From contig JBBQVS010000024.1 in NCBI GenBank assembly GCA_038211295.1, positions 1-45,719 on the forward strand: a stretch of DNA of 45,719 bases. Reading direction: 5' to 3'. A model generated the notes under the pieces. It was not told the origin of the DNA. It saw nothing but the letters and a program-made list of their open reading frames with translations, and did no database searches. Positions 31,895-41,203 of this stretch are shown here, one piece after another. The first letter of the stretch is position 1. Each line of letters begins with the position of its first letter. A program made the translations under genes and the position numbers. Source of the DNA: JBBQVS01 sp038211295. GTDB taxonomy: Bacteria; Chloroflexota; Ktedonobacteria; Ktedonobacterales; Ktedonobacteraceae.

Positions 31895-33085
31895 ATGACA
31901 ACAACTGCCGAACCAAAAGTTCAGATGCCTGCTGCCTCTGACCTATACAATATAGACCATCTTTTATCTGAGGAAGAGCGTATGGTGCGTGATACCGTGC
32001 GACAATTCGTGCGTGCGCGTGTGTTGCCAACGATAGGCGAGCACTTTGAAGCCGGCACATTCCCGCGCGACCTAATTCCGGAGGTCGCGGAGCTTGGTCT
32101 GCTGGGTATGCATCTGCAAGGTTATGGGTGCGCGGGTATGAGTGCGGTTGCATATGGTCTTGCCTGTCAGGAGCTAGAGGCGGGTGATAGCGGGTTACGC
32201 TCGTTTGTTTCGGTGCAGGGTTCGCTGGCGATGTACCCCATTTCCGCGTTTGGCTCCGAAGCACAAAAGCAGCGTTGGCTTCCCGGAATGGCGAAGGGCG
32301 AGCTTATCGGTTGCTTTGGCCTGACCGAGCCGGACTTTGGTAGTGAAGCGGCGGGCATGACCACCTCGGCGCGTCGTGATGGCGACTCGTACATTCTCAA
32401 TGGTGCGAAGATGTGGATTACTAACGGCAGCATCGCTGATGTCGCGATTGTGTGGGCCAGGTCGGGTGATGGTATACGTGGTTTTCTGGTAGAGCGTGGC
32501 ACGCCCGGCTTTAGCACAAATGACATTCACCACAAGCTCTCATTGCGTGCTTCGATTACTTCCGAGTTGCACTTCGATGAGTGCCGCGTTCCCGCCTCAA
32601 ACATGCTACCCAATGTGCGTGGAATGCGTGGGCCGCTCTCCTGCCTCAACGAGGCTCGTTTTGGTATCGCGTGGGGAGCGACGGGGGCCGCGCGTGCCTG
32701 TTACGAAATGGCTCTTGAATACGCCAAGTCGCGTATCCAGTTCAAGAAGCCAATCGCCAGCTTCCAGCTTGTGCAGCAGAAACTTGCGATCATGGCGACG
32801 GAGCTGATAAAAGGACAGTTGCTCGCGCTCCATCTAGGACGTTTGAAGGATGAGGGTCTACTGCATCCAGTCCAAATTTCGGTGGCGAAGCGGAACAATG
32901 TACGCGAGGCACTTAAAACAGCACGTGAGGCCCGTACCGTACTGGGCGCGAATGGTATTACGCTGGAATACCCGATTAGCCGCCACATGAATAATCTGGA
33001 GTCGGTTTTCACCTATGAAGGAACGGATGACATCCATACACTGATTATCGGGCAGGCCATAACCGGCATCAACGCGTTCGTGTAA
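31895..33085 (+). CDS. Acyl-CoA dehydrogenase, glutaryl-CoA dehydrogenase-like
   Basis: A 396-residue FAD-dependent acyl-CoA dehydrogenase. The base Glu375 sits in YEGTDDIH, as in glutaryl-CoA dehydrogenase. Arg102 in LRSFVSVQGSLAMYPI matches the Arg that binds the glutaryl carboxylate, and GCFGLTEPDFGSEAAGM and KMWITNGSIAD are FAD motifs. This favours glutaryl-CoA (lysine/tryptophan breakdown) as substrate. TATAAT at 31822-31827 is a likely -10 with no clear -35. An AAAGGA lies about 14 nt before the ATG. No electron-transfer flavoprotein is nearby. Confidence 0.93.
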   Translation: MTTTAEPKVQMPAASDLYNIDHLLSEEERMVRDTVRQFVRARVLPTIGEHFEAGTFPRDLIPEVAELGLLGMHLQGYGCAGMSAVAYGLACQELEAGDSGLRSFVSVQGSLAMYPISAFGSEAQKQRWLPGMAKGELIGCFGLTEPDFGSEAAGMTTSARRDGDSYILNGAKMWITNGSIADVAIVWARSGDGIRGFLVERGTPGFSTNDIHHKLSLRASITSELHFDECRVPASNMLPNVRGMRGPLSCLNEARFGIAWGATGAARACYEMALEYAKSRIQFKKPIASFQLVQQKLAIMATELIKGQLLALHLGRLKDEGLLHPVQISVAKRNNVREALKTAREARTVLGANGITLEYPISRHMNNLESVFTYEGTDDIHTLIIGQAITGINAFV

Positions 33086-33107
33086 AAGCCATACTGTAGT
33101 CTCATCA

Positions 33108-33134
33108 GTAGGGATGCGGCTAGCGTGTCCCTAC
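33108..33134 (+). repeat. Hairpin GTAGGGA/TCCCTAC after the dehydrogenase gene
   Basis: Seven perfect pairs around a 13-nt loop (TGCGGCTAGCGTG), 22 bp past the stop codon, with no T-tract. Its loop recalls the hairpins at 20190-20261, so it may belong to the same repeat family and also serve as a weak terminator between two convergent genes. Confidence 0.5.
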
Positions 33135-33192
33135 AGGTCAACCTGTGTTGTAACACATCGGTTTTCGCGTCTGCTTTGTCTGCGATATTCCC

Positions 33193-33855
33193 CTATCTAC
33201 ATGTTTGTGTTGGTGACGGGCCTAGGTCCCCACCATAACTGGTAACTTTCCAGACATTGGAAGCCTCCATATCTTGTTGCAGAGTCAGGCGTAAGTTATA
33301 CTCTTTTGGTATTTTCGTCCGTGCTATCGAGTAGGTATACGCCTGTGCATTCCCCTGCGTTACCGCACTATTGACCACCTCTGTATAGTTTTTTATCGGC
33401 CCATAACAGCTATCATCATGTTGTGCGCGTGTCTCGAAAACTTCAAGCGTAAGCTGCATTGTGACCGCGCCCCCCAGGTTTTTGTAGGCACCTTCATAAT
33501 CGCGTTTGGCAATCGACTGCAAGAAATCGTTCGCTGTTGTAGCCGCGCCAGAACTTGCGCCGATACCCGCGAGGACATTAGTGCCAAGCGAGTAGCCAAA
33601 TATGCACGCAATCAGTGTACAGACAAGCAGCACACCACCTAAAATAAGTAAGCCACGTCCCAAACGCTTGGGAGTTTCGCGTTTGGGGCGTGCCACACGA
33701 GGCACTGGTGGTGGTTGCTCAACACGATTCATGTTTGGCGGACGCTGAAGCGGCACCCGTTGTTTGCTTGTTCCATTTAAGCCGTTGAGTGCTGCCAAAC
33801 GTTTACTATAATATTCTTCTTCGTGCTCTTCTCCACGTCCCGGTCTTCCCTCCAT
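33193..33855 (-). CDS. Membrane protein with Pro/Arg-rich inner tail and DUF4878-like outer domain
   Basis: A 220-residue protein of unknown role. Residues 1 to about 65 are hydrophilic and rich in Arg and Pro, a likely cytoplasmic tail. Residues about 70-95 are a membrane helix. The outer 120 residues (DFLQSIAKRDYEGAYKNLGG onward) resemble the DUF4878/NTF2-like domains of small surface proteins and contain two well-spaced Cys. It is the last gene of the exopolysaccharide operon, 23 bp after the CpsD-like gene, and could contact the export or assembly machinery. That is inference. Confidence 0.75.
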   Translation of the reverse strand: MEGRPGRGEEHEEEYYSKRLAALNGLNGTSKQRVPLQRPPNMNRVEQPPPVPRVARPKRETPKRLGRGLLILGGVLLVCTLIACIFGYSLGTNVLAGIGASSGAATTANDFLQSIAKRDYEGAYKNLGGAVTMQLTLEVFETRAQHDDSCYGPIKNYTEVVNSAVTQGNAQAYTYSIARTKIPKEYNLRLTLQQDMEASNVWKVTSYGGDLGPSPTQTCR

Positions 33856-33878
33856 AAGTTCTTTCCTCTCTCCACGTC

Positions 33879-34553
33879 CTAAACGTTGAGCATAATCACG
33901 CCCATAAGCGTTCCATGTGTATGCTGTAACTGCTCTTGTGCTTTTTTTGCCTGTCGTCGCGTCGTGCGTCCTGAAATGAGAGTGAGAAATGTTTGCTGTA
34001 CAAGATCACTAAGCAGTATCGCATCCGTGCTTGCCAGTACCGCCGCGCTATTGAAAACGATCAGTGCCGGCTCTCGCTCCGTCTCCGCCAGAAATGTGCG
34101 TAGTCCCGCGACAACCGTGGGCAATTGCTTTGAGAATAACAGGCTTGTTGCCTGTTGTGGTGTGTTGCCGACAGGTAAGAGGCGAAGGTTAGGAACGAAG
34201 GTATCGCAGAGTGTTGTTTCAATCGATGCCTGGGTCTTATGCGTGAGCAGGTCACTCAATCCACTATTTTTCCCGACTCCGAAACGCTGCTCTAACGTTG
34301 GAGTATGGAGGTCAGCGTCCACTAGAATAGTTGGTACGCCACTCTGGGCGGCGGTGATAGCCACGTTTGCAGCTACTGCCGCTTGCCCTGGATACGGTGT
34401 TGGAGTAGCGAGCAACACGGTCTGCTGTTTCGTGTGTTCGCGATTCCATGTAAAGCTAATGTTGGCATACAGCTTTTGGTAGGCGAGGCTGTACGCGGAA
34501 TCTGGTTCATAATCAGTGAGCAGGGTCATCTGCCCCTGTGCTGGAATACTCAC
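33879..34553 (-). CDS. CpsD/CapB-like ATPase with degenerate nucleotide-binding motifs
   Basis: The fold is that of the bacterial tyrosine kinases that partner Wzz-like proteins in polysaccharide export: SLAYQKLYANISF, then a Walker A' ILVDADLHTPTLEQRFG (76-92) and GLSDLL. The P-loop is broken: where TSxxPGEGKST is usual it reads ATPTPYPGQAAV (49-60), lacking Gly-Lys-Ser/Thr. The Walker B region reads ALIVFNSAAVL instead of IIDTPP. There is no Tyr-rich tail. It therefore probably binds no ATP and acts as a scaffold. GTG 34553 has AGGAG 7 nt upstream and is preferred over earlier starts. The Wzz-like gene precedes it. Confidence 0.82.
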   Translation of the reverse strand: MSIPAQGQMTLLTDYEPDSAYSLAYQKLYANISFTWNREHTKQQTVLLATPTPYPGQAAVAANVAITAAQSGVPTILVDADLHTPTLEQRFGVGKNSGLSDLLTHKTQASIETTLCDTFVPNLRLLPVGNTPQQATSLLFSKQLPTVVAGLRTFLAETEREPALIVFNSAAVLASTDAILLSDLVQQTFLTLISGRTTRRQAKKAQEQLQHTHGTLMGVIMLNV

Positions 34554-34622
34554 AAGAAAGCTCCTCATAATATGCATGATAGTGTATGGATGAGATTTCT
34601 CTATCCGACGCAACCTTCGCTC

Positions 34623-35465
34623 TTACACTACAGATTGTGTTTTACGTGATTTCGCGTTGTCAAGTGATGGAAGCGATGGAACTTCGCCATATACAGGAAG
34701 TTGTAACAGTTGTACAGCATCATCAGTTTTACGAAGACGATCATCCAGGTATTCAATAAGGAATGCCAGTGCGATCCCGATAAGTAGCGCGACGAGTACA
34801 AGCACAAGCAGTAGTGTTGGCTTGCTTGCCTGTGAGCCAGCAATGGTTGCGGCATCTGAAGCACTGATAATAACCTTTGCCGCGACTACAGGTCGCTCTA
34901 CCGAGGTAACAGCAGCGCGTGTATCATTTGGCACGACGTAGTCTGTGTAATCGTTGATATGGGCCGTGCTTACCTCACCCGCCGCATTTGAGATGGCCCA
35001 TGCACCCGCCGACGTGTTCCAGGACGCGGAAATAGTCACAAGGCTGTGGGCGCGACTGGCGGTGAGTGAGCTACTAATTGCGCCAACTGCTATACCAGGA
35101 TTTGCGAGATCGCCCAGGTCTGGATTTTCTCCAAACTTTTGTTTAATTTGAGGCATATCGACATTTATCTGATCGTATACTTGCTTACCAAATTTCGTCG
35201 AGGTGAGCGCAGGGCCAGTTGTAAAGCTATCCGCGACTGACTCAGAAACAGCAACATAATCCGTATAATTGCTATGATCGGTAATTTTTGTTGACGCTTG
35301 TAATCCCACAAGCAGTGTAACATTTGAGCTATACGCGTGTAATGCTCCTGGTGTTTTACGAATTTTATAATATTGATATCCAGAATAGATGCTTACAACA
35401 ACAACGACAAGGGCAATAACCCAGAGGCGTCGCAGTATAACTGACCAGTACGTTCGTAGTTCCAC
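34623..35465 (-). CDS. Wzz-like polysaccharide chain-length / co-polymerase protein
   Basis: A 280-residue protein with membrane helices near each end (about 12-32 and 215-240), a large outer domain between them, and a C-terminal tail with YLDDRLRKTDDAVQLLQLPV. This is the Wzz/CapA adaptor plan, in which the tail normally touches the tyrosine kinase. Here the next gene is the degenerate CpsD-like protein. It would control chain length or export of exopolysaccharide. The start is GTG with AAAGGG about 9 nt upstream. Confidence 0.88.
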   Translation of the reverse strand: MELRTYWSVILRRLWVIALVVVVVSIYSGYQYYKIRKTPGALHAYSSNVTLLVGLQASTKITDHSNYTDYVAVSESVADSFTTGPALTSTKFGKQVYDQINVDMPQIKQKFGENPDLGDLANPGIAVGAISSSLTASRAHSLVTISASWNTSAGAWAISNAAGEVSTAHINDYTDYVVPNDTRAAVTSVERPVVAAKVIISASDAATIAGSQASKPTLLLVLVLVALLIGIALAFLIEYLDDRLRKTDDAVQLLQLPVYGEVPSLPSLDNAKSRKTQSVV

Positions 35466-35497
35466 AGTAGAAACCCTTTCTTGTGGATAAAGTGCAT

Positions 35498-36634
35498 CTA
35501 CCGTACTCGATCACTTGTCGATGTACGATGTTCGCTAGCTGTTTCTTCATTCATTTTTGCCTCAATGAATTGAAGCATCCGCCGTTTGAAGCGTGGTAGA
35601 TCAAATTCGAGCGCATGATTACGAATAACAGTAGGGTCATACGTTCGTTCATCAAATGAAGCCAGCACCGTTGCTAAACTCTCGACACTCTGCTCTGCAA
35701 AGAACGTCCCCGTTACGCCGTCGACAACTGAGGCTAACGCGCCGCCTTCACCAAAAGCAATCACGGGACGACCCGCCGCCTGTGCTTCCAATGGCGTAAT
35801 CCCAAAATCTTCTTCGCCCGGAAACAGGAATGCACGACAATGTGCGTAGTAGTGCAACACTTCTTCATCGGGGAGGCGTCCCATAAAGCGAATTGTCGGC
35901 CCTGCCAGATGCTGCAACCGTTCACGATCTCGACCATCGCCAATAATGACCAGAGGCAAGTGTAGTCTATTACATGCCTCGATAGCAAGGTCTATGCGTT
36001 TGTATGGGATTAATCGGCTAAGAATAAGGAAATAGTCCTCTGGCACTGTTGTTGAGTCAAACGCGAAGCGGCTGGCCTCGACAGGTGGAGGAATGAACAG
36101 GGCATCGCGGCGATAGTATTTTTTGATGCGTTCAGCGACGACAGGCGAGTTGGCAACAAAGTGATCGACGCGCATCGCGCTGGTTTGATCCCAGACGCGC
36201 AGGCCGGTAATTAAGAATGGCAAGACTGTGCGTGCCACACTGCCCAGGTGTTCGCGTTCAACGTATTCTGCGTAGTTCCAGCACCAGCGCATAGGCGTGT
36301 GACAGTAGCAAATGTGCATAGTTTCAGGTCGTGTGAGGACGCCTTTGCCGAAGGCACTGGAACTGCTTAACACAAGATCGTACCCGCGCAAGTCCAGGCT
36401 CTCCATCGCGAACGGGTAAAAGGGTAGGTATGGCTGATGATGCTTTGTGACCATCGGAAATTTTTGCATGAAGGTGGTACGAACATCCATCCCGCGAAAC
36501 GCTTTATCGACGCGCTGTGGATCATAAATGGATGTATAGACAGGTGCATCTGGAAACATCTCGTGAAATGCCATAACAACCCGCTCTGCGCCACCCATTT
36601 GATTTAGATAATCGTGAACTAACGCTACTTTCAT
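35498..36634 (-). CDS. Glycosyltransferase family 4
   Basis: A 378-residue GT-B enzyme that adds a sugar to the polysaccharide repeat unit in the cytoplasm. The N-terminal acceptor half begins with VHDYLNQMGGAERV. The C-terminal donor half has LSRLIPYKRIDLAIEA, GDGRDRERL and the EEDFGITPLEAQAAGRPVIA box with the two conserved Glu. It is close to the WbaZ-type mannosyltransferases in overall look, but the sugar is not certain. The ATG follows directly after the stop of the glycosylphosphotransferase gene, so they are coupled. Confidence 0.9.
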   Translation of the reverse strand: MKVALVHDYLNQMGGAERVVMAFHEMFPDAPVYTSIYDPQRVDKAFRGMDVRTTFMQKFPMVTKHHQPYLPFYPFAMESLDLRGYDLVLSSSSAFGKGVLTRPETMHICYCHTPMRWCWNYAEYVEREHLGSVARTVLPFLITGLRVWDQTSAMRVDHFVANSPVVAERIKKYYRRDALFIPPPVEASRFAFDSTTVPEDYFLILSRLIPYKRIDLAIEACNRLHLPLVIIGDGRDRERLQHLAGPTIRFMGRLPDEEVLHYYAHCRAFLFPGEEDFGITPLEAQAAGRPVIAFGEGGALASVVDGVTGTFFAEQSVESLATVLASFDERTYDPTVIRNHALEFDLPRFKRRMLQFIEAKMNEETASEHRTSTSDRVR

Positions 36635-38179
36635 TCAATATGCTCCCCGTCTGAGTAAAACTGCTGGAATGGTACGTAAAAGAATCTGGAAGTACAGGCG
36701 CAATGACCAATTTTCGATATAGTACAGGTCCATCAGCACCCCCTCGTCAAAGCTTAGATCGCTGCGGCCTCGCACTTGCCAGAGTCCCGTCAAGCCCGGC
36801 TTGATTGCCAAGCGTCCCTTTTGCCACTCTTCATACTGTGCGACCTCACGTGGAAGCGGTGGGCGCGGCCCAACAAGGCTCATCTCACCCGTGAGTACAC
36901 AGATGAGCTGGGGAAATTCGTCGAGGCTAGTACGGCGTAAAAATCTGCCTACAGGTGTGCGGCGTGGATCGTCTTTCATCTTGAACAGTGGCCCCTGTGC
37001 TTCGTTTTTCGTCATCAACGCGGTCAGAACTCTGTCCGCGTCCTGGTACATAGAGCGGAACTTGTAGAACTTGAACTCTTTCCCGTTCAACCCAACGCGT
37101 GCTTGCCCGTAAATGATTGGGCCACGCGAGTTTACGCGAATGGCGATGGCAATACAAATCCAGAGTGGCAGGCCGAGAACAAGCACCCCCGACGCCACGA
37201 TGATATCGATAATACGTGTAATGGCGCGTTGGACTGTGTTGAGTGATACCTGCTTGATGCCGATAAGCGGAATACCTTCCATCGCCTCCATATCGATGCG
37301 CGAAAGGTTCATCTCATAGAGGTCAGGAATGAGCTTGAAAGAGGCTCCGAGCCGTTCGCACATCTTCACGCTTCTAATCGCATATTCGTGTTGATATGAT
37401 GGCAGTGCGATAATAACCTCGTCAACCTGCATCGAACGTATCACCAGACCGATGTCGTCGAGCGTGCCGAGCATTTTGAAACGTCCAAAATCGCTCGGCT
37501 CTTCGCTCATGTCATGAAGGAAACCGATAATAGAGTAGCCGAGATTAGGGTTCGCTGCAATATGTTGCATCGTCATTTTGCCAAGCCTGCCTGAGCCGAC
37601 AATGAGCAGGCGCGTCTCGCCCAGGCCCAGACGGTACAGAATGCCCATCGCAATTGAGACAATGAGCCGTCCCATGCAAAGCAACACAATCGACGTTCCC
37701 CATACAAATGGTACAATCAAACGCGAGTTGTTTGGCGGCTGAAAGACAAAGTAGTAAGTAATCAGAAACGCAAGGCCAACCGTTGTGGAACTGATGATCG
37801 TCCATACTTGCCGCAGCCATGTTCCCGTCAGGCGAATCTTGTACAGGCCGCGTACCGCGAAAATGGCGATCAGGCCAACAACAATACCCGTACCAAGCGG
37901 AATGAAGCTTTTATAGTCAAGTGGCTGCGTATGGACATTGGCAGTATCGGATACTACGTTACTGCGAATAGTGTTGAGCGTTCGTGCTAAGACTGTCGCA
38001 AGTGGCCCTTTATTATTGATAAGATAATTACGGAAGCTGAGAGCCAATTGAAAGGCAATCGCGACAAGCCAGCCATCTAGAATAACCATCGCGATGCGCT
38101 CAAAGGTGCGCCACTGGTTGCGGTGCGAGCGTCGGCGCGAAATGGCCTTTGTGATAGGCCCAGTGGCTCCTGACATCAT
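36635..38179 (-). CDS. Polyprenyl glycosylphosphotransferase (initiating enzyme of exopolysaccharide synthesis)
   Basis: This enzyme starts the repeat unit by moving a sugar phosphate to undecaprenyl phosphate. The 514-residue form has about four N-terminal hydrophobic segments, a Rossmann-like domain (LLIVGSGRLGKMTMQHI), then a re-entrant helix. The PGT catalytic domain follows: YGQARVGLNGKEFKFYKFRS, DEFPQLICVLTGEMSLVGPR and IKPGLTGLWQVRGRS. This is the WcaJ/WbaP layout. The frame extends to GTG 38251, but AGGAG 8 nt before ATG 38179 supports the shorter form. It lies between two GT4 genes. Confidence 0.92.
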   Translation of the reverse strand: MMSGATGPITKAISRRRSHRNQWRTFERIAMVILDGWLVAIAFQLALSFRNYLINNKGPLATVLARTLNTIRSNVVSDTANVHTQPLDYKSFIPLGTGIVVGLIAIFAVRGLYKIRLTGTWLRQVWTIISSTTVGLAFLITYYFVFQPPNNSRLIVPFVWGTSIVLLCMGRLIVSIAMGILYRLGLGETRLLIVGSGRLGKMTMQHIAANPNLGYSIIGFLHDMSEEPSDFGRFKMLGTLDDIGLVIRSMQVDEVIIALPSYQHEYAIRSVKMCERLGASFKLIPDLYEMNLSRIDMEAMEGIPLIGIKQVSLNTVQRAITRIIDIIVASGVLVLGLPLWICIAIAIRVNSRGPIIYGQARVGLNGKEFKFYKFRSMYQDADRVLTALMTKNEAQGPLFKMKDDPRRTPVGRFLRRTSLDEFPQLICVLTGEMSLVGPRPPLPREVAQYEEWQKGRLAIKPGLTGLWQVRGRSDLSFDEGVLMDLYYIENWSLRLYFQILLRTIPAVLLRRGAY

Positions 38180-38271
38180 CTCGACGGCTCCTGTTTCCTC
38201 TGTCGTGAATCCTAATTGTTGTGTTTTCGGTGATGTTTTACTCGTGTTCACAATTCAAACCATATCCTACG

Positions 38272-39453
38272 CTATTGAACAAACGCAATACGTTGCGAGA
38301 GGTGTAGAGCATGTGCTTGCTCATATGCTGCAATAGTTTCCTTTGCCATTCTCAATGCCGAGAATTTTTGTATAATAGCTGGTGCCGCTTCATAGCAGCG
38401 TTGCCGAAATTGTTGATCGGTCAGTGCTTGATAGAGTGCTTCGGTCAATGCTGTGCTATCTGTCGGGTCGATATTCAATGTAATGCCCATACCTGCTTCG
38501 GGCAAGCTAGAAACATTCGAGGTGACAACCGCAATACCGCACGCGAGTGCCTCCGCGACAGGAATGCCAAAACCTTCATATAAAGAGGGGTAGACAAAAG
38601 CAGAGGCCGCGCGATACCAGAGGGCCTGTTCGTTCTCTGCCACAAAGCCAGGGAATACTATACTTTCTATTAAATCGAGCTGTTGAACCTTTTCAAAAAT
38701 TGTATCATATAGCCACCCTTTCCCACCTGCCAACACGAGTTTTTTTTGTACTTGATGAGTCCGACGTAATCGCGCGTATGCGTTAATAATCATTAAAATA
38801 TTTTTACGCGGCTCCAGTGTACCTAAATAAAGCAGAAATCCATCTGCTAATCCCTGTCGCTCGCGAAAGGCTTGTAACTGTTCCTCATTTATCTCAACCG
38901 CAAATTTTGTGTCTACGCTAGGGTAAACGGTACACATACGCTCCAACGGTACACCCACAAGTTCGTGTGCATCTCGTCGTGTACTCTCCGAAACAGTGAT
39001 GAGCATTGTCGCACGCTGCAAACTTCGCACGGTAAAGGTGCGATGGTAAAAGCGTTTAGCACGCGTGAGCACCTCTGGAAAGCGCAAGAACGCAAGGTCA
39101 TGCAGTGTAACAACGCTTGCGCATTCTTGGGGCAACCATTCAGGTAATACATTTACAGGTGAGTGAAATACTTCTATACCACGCTTGCGTATCTCTGTGG
39201 GAAGCGTAAACTGTTCCCAGGCGATACGCGTGGCGGGTTGCGACTCCGACCAGGGAGCGGAAATATAGGTGATGTGTGGATGTGTTGTGCCAAGTTGGTC
39301 AATAACATCCTGTCCATTGACAAATACTGTGTAATGATGACGGTCTGGTTGCTCGCCTAATCCCTGCAAAAGGTAGCGAATGTAGTGGCTGACACCACCG
39401 TTACGATAACTCTCGCTGAATGATAGCAACTGCGCGTTGATACCGATGTGCAT
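38272..39453 (-). CDS. Glycosyltransferase family 4
   Basis: A 393-residue GT-B glycosyltransferase, first gene of the exopolysaccharide operon. The N-terminus has GINAQLLSFSESYRNGGVSHYIRY and the donor domain GTLEPRKNI and SLYEGFGIPVAEALACG with the conserved Glu pair. The family commonly uses GDP-mannose or UDP-sugars. It overlaps nothing, and the next gene starts 92 bp later. A leader of about 200 bp upstream contains a 7-bp hairpin but no riboswitch that I recognise. Confidence 0.9.
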   Translation of the reverse strand: MHIGINAQLLSFSESYRNGGVSHYIRYLLQGLGEQPDRHHYTVFVNGQDVIDQLGTTHPHITYISAPWSESQPATRIAWEQFTLPTEIRKRGIEVFHSPVNVLPEWLPQECASVVTLHDLAFLRFPEVLTRAKRFYHRTFTVRSLQRATMLITVSESTRRDAHELVGVPLERMCTVYPSVDTKFAVEINEEQLQAFRERQGLADGFLLYLGTLEPRKNILMIINAYARLRRTHQVQKKLVLAGGKGWLYDTIFEKVQQLDLIESIVFPGFVAENEQALWYRAASAFVYPSLYEGFGIPVAEALACGIAVVTSNVSSLPEAGMGITLNIDPTDSTALTEALYQALTDQQFRQRCYEAAPAIIQKFSALRMAKETIAAYEQAHALHLSQRIAFVQ

Positions 39454-39658
39454 ACCTCTTGTCTACTCCTCAATGCTCTACAACGTCCCTGAAATTCAGG
39501 AGGTAACAGATGCCTGCTCTAGTCCTGTTTCCCACTTTCTCACTTTCCCTTTGCCATCCCCTTAGTCTCTATATGCTTAAACGCATCAGCACGTGTTTTC
39601 AACACGTTACGTATCAGAAGTCCTATTTGCATACTTGCCAAAAGAACTCTAGAAGCGA
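39454..39658. other. Upstream region of the exopolysaccharide operon
   Basis: About 205 bp between the first GT4 gene and the M20-like gene, both on the minus strand. It has a small hairpin ACGTGTT/AACACGT near 39592-39608. It may hold the operon promoter; TTGAAA with a weak downstream -10 is possible but not convincing. Confidence 0.35.
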
Positions 39659-40987
39659 TCAGGACTGTTCTGCCATATCGCCTATAATGGCTACTAGTTG
39701 TTTCATCACTTGAGTGAGAAGTAGGCGTGCTGCCTCGTCTCTTTTAATCGTACTATCCTGTTCATCATGTAGCATGTGCGGATCTCCTGCACTAAAAAAT
39801 ACAACTGGAATATTCAGGCGTGGTAGGAGTGGATAGGGCATGTTTCCATAAAGTGCGAACGGAAGTAGAGGCGCACGCTCAGCAAAAACAACATGAGTAG
39901 CGTTGGCAATAAGACGCACGAACGTGGTGTGAGATGGTGTGAACTGGGGGTCAATATATTCTTGCATCTCCGCTTGTACATCCTCAAAGCCCTGTGTAGC
40001 AAGATGTTGGAGTATCTGCGTGGCAACTTCTATAGCGGTTTGTTGTGGTACAAGTTGTAACTCAAGTGTAGCCTGAGCAAATGCTGGTATAGTATATCTC
40101 GCTATACTTGCTTCTATTATCCTCTCTTGTGCATATTCACCACTTTGAAACGTCGTGATAGTGCAGGAGGGTAAAAGCTGTTGTGCATAATGAAGCTGAA
40201 AACCGTGAAGCTCTAAGAGTAAGTTTTTGACACGCAACTGCTGCTTGAGTGTCTTCTCGGCATCTGGAAGCGCACGAAGTAACGCGATCTCTTCGTCTTC
40301 CATAGGTATCACCGCATCATAAAATCCTGCGATAAGTACCTCCTCATGGGCGTTCTTGATGCTGTTCAAAGCCCAGAGGAGTCGCCATACCGCGTTAGGA
40401 AGAATAGATCCGTACTCTGAAGCATGTTCTCGTGTGGCGGTTCGCACGGTAAGCATGGTACGTAGTAATCCCTTTGTTCCCAGTGCCAAGAACGGTGTGG
40501 GGAAGGAACTGTTGCAGGGAAGATCATACAGGCACCCGCCTTCCTGTATTGAGATACTCCTGCTTTCAAGAAAAGAAAACACCTCTTGTGTGTATGTCGT
40601 AGCTGAGGTTGTTTGAATAAACCAGATCAGATCAAGTGGAATATCGCCCAGAAATTCTTGATATAAGGCAAACGTGAGGAGACGTGCAACAAACGTACTC
40701 CAGCGTGCAAACGGGTTCACTTGTGGAGGGCAATTGCTGAAGAGCAGCAATGTGCGAGTTGCATTACGCGTGGCTCTTGTGTACACTACACAAGAAGCCA
40801 TCGTAGAGGGATGGAGTACGAAGCCGTATGGTTGTACGAGTGTGGAGAGGTATATTGGTAACATAGCATGCGGCGAATGCTGTGTTACTGCAAGAAGGTG
40901 TGCTATAGTAGTGTTTAGCGTCTCGTAAAGCGTAGAAATATGGTCATCGATAGTTACAAAAAGAGTATCGTCGTATTTAGGTGACAT
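39659..40987 (-). CDS. M20-peptidase-like protein lacking the metal-binding residues
   Basis: A 442-residue protein whose middle is the lid/dimerisation domain of M20 peptidases: LGTKGLLRTMLTVRTATREH, then YGSILPNAVWRLLWAL and IAGFYDAVIPM (about 169-229). The catalytic half keeps the shape but not the chemistry. Where M20 enzymes read GHYDVQP it reads SNCPPQV (84-90), and the acidic EGEEE stretch is replaced by IQTTSAT (124-130). It is probably not a working peptidase. The frame opens 41 codons earlier, but AAAGGA 8 nt before ATG 40987 decides. It lies upstream of the exopolysaccharide operon on the same strand. Confidence 0.72.
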   Translation of the reverse strand: MSPKYDDTLFVTIDDHISTLYETLNTTIAHLLAVTQHSPHAMLPIYLSTLVQPYGFVLHPSTMASCVVYTRATRNATRTLLLFSNCPPQVNPFARWSTFVARLLTFALYQEFLGDIPLDLIWFIQTTSATTYTQEVFSFLESRSISIQEGGCLYDLPCNSSFPTPFLALGTKGLLRTMLTVRTATREHASEYGSILPNAVWRLLWALNSIKNAHEEVLIAGFYDAVIPMEDEEIALLRALPDAEKTLKQQLRVKNLLLELHGFQLHYAQQLLPSCTITTFQSGEYAQERIIEASIARYTIPAFAQATLELQLVPQQTAIEVATQILQHLATQGFEDVQAEMQEYIDPQFTPSHTTFVRLIANATHVVFAERAPLLPFALYGNMPYPLLPRLNIPVVFFSAGDPHMLHDEQDSTIKRDEAARLLLTQVMKQLVAIIGDMAEQS

Positions 40988-41203
40988 ATTGTTTCCTTTA
41001 TTCGTGTTAGCTAGTACCCCAGGGTAAATATCTTGCGTGATATTCGTTAAGGTAGTATACTCAGGGACAAGCGATGTAGGTATAGTATCAAAGAAAAACA
41101 AGTGGTGCATCGGATACTCTGTACTCCACGTTTTCCTTTGTGTAATGTAGTGTAGTATAGCGTAAATTTTTTAGGCTTGAAACGTGTTCCCTCCTCTTTG
41201 AGA

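Noticed and set aside
25872..33892. A 14-bp word (CTAAACGTTGAGCA) shared by 25874-25887 and the end of the CpsD-like gene near 33880
   Set aside because: A few 14-bp matches are expected by chance in a window of this size, and the second copy is coding sequence.
39510..39713. 67-codon plus-strand frame with a good AGGAGG site
   Set aside because: The protein is unlike any family, low in charged domains, and runs antisense into the M20-like gene; the ribosome site is probably chance. It would be worth keeping only if ribosome profiling supports it.
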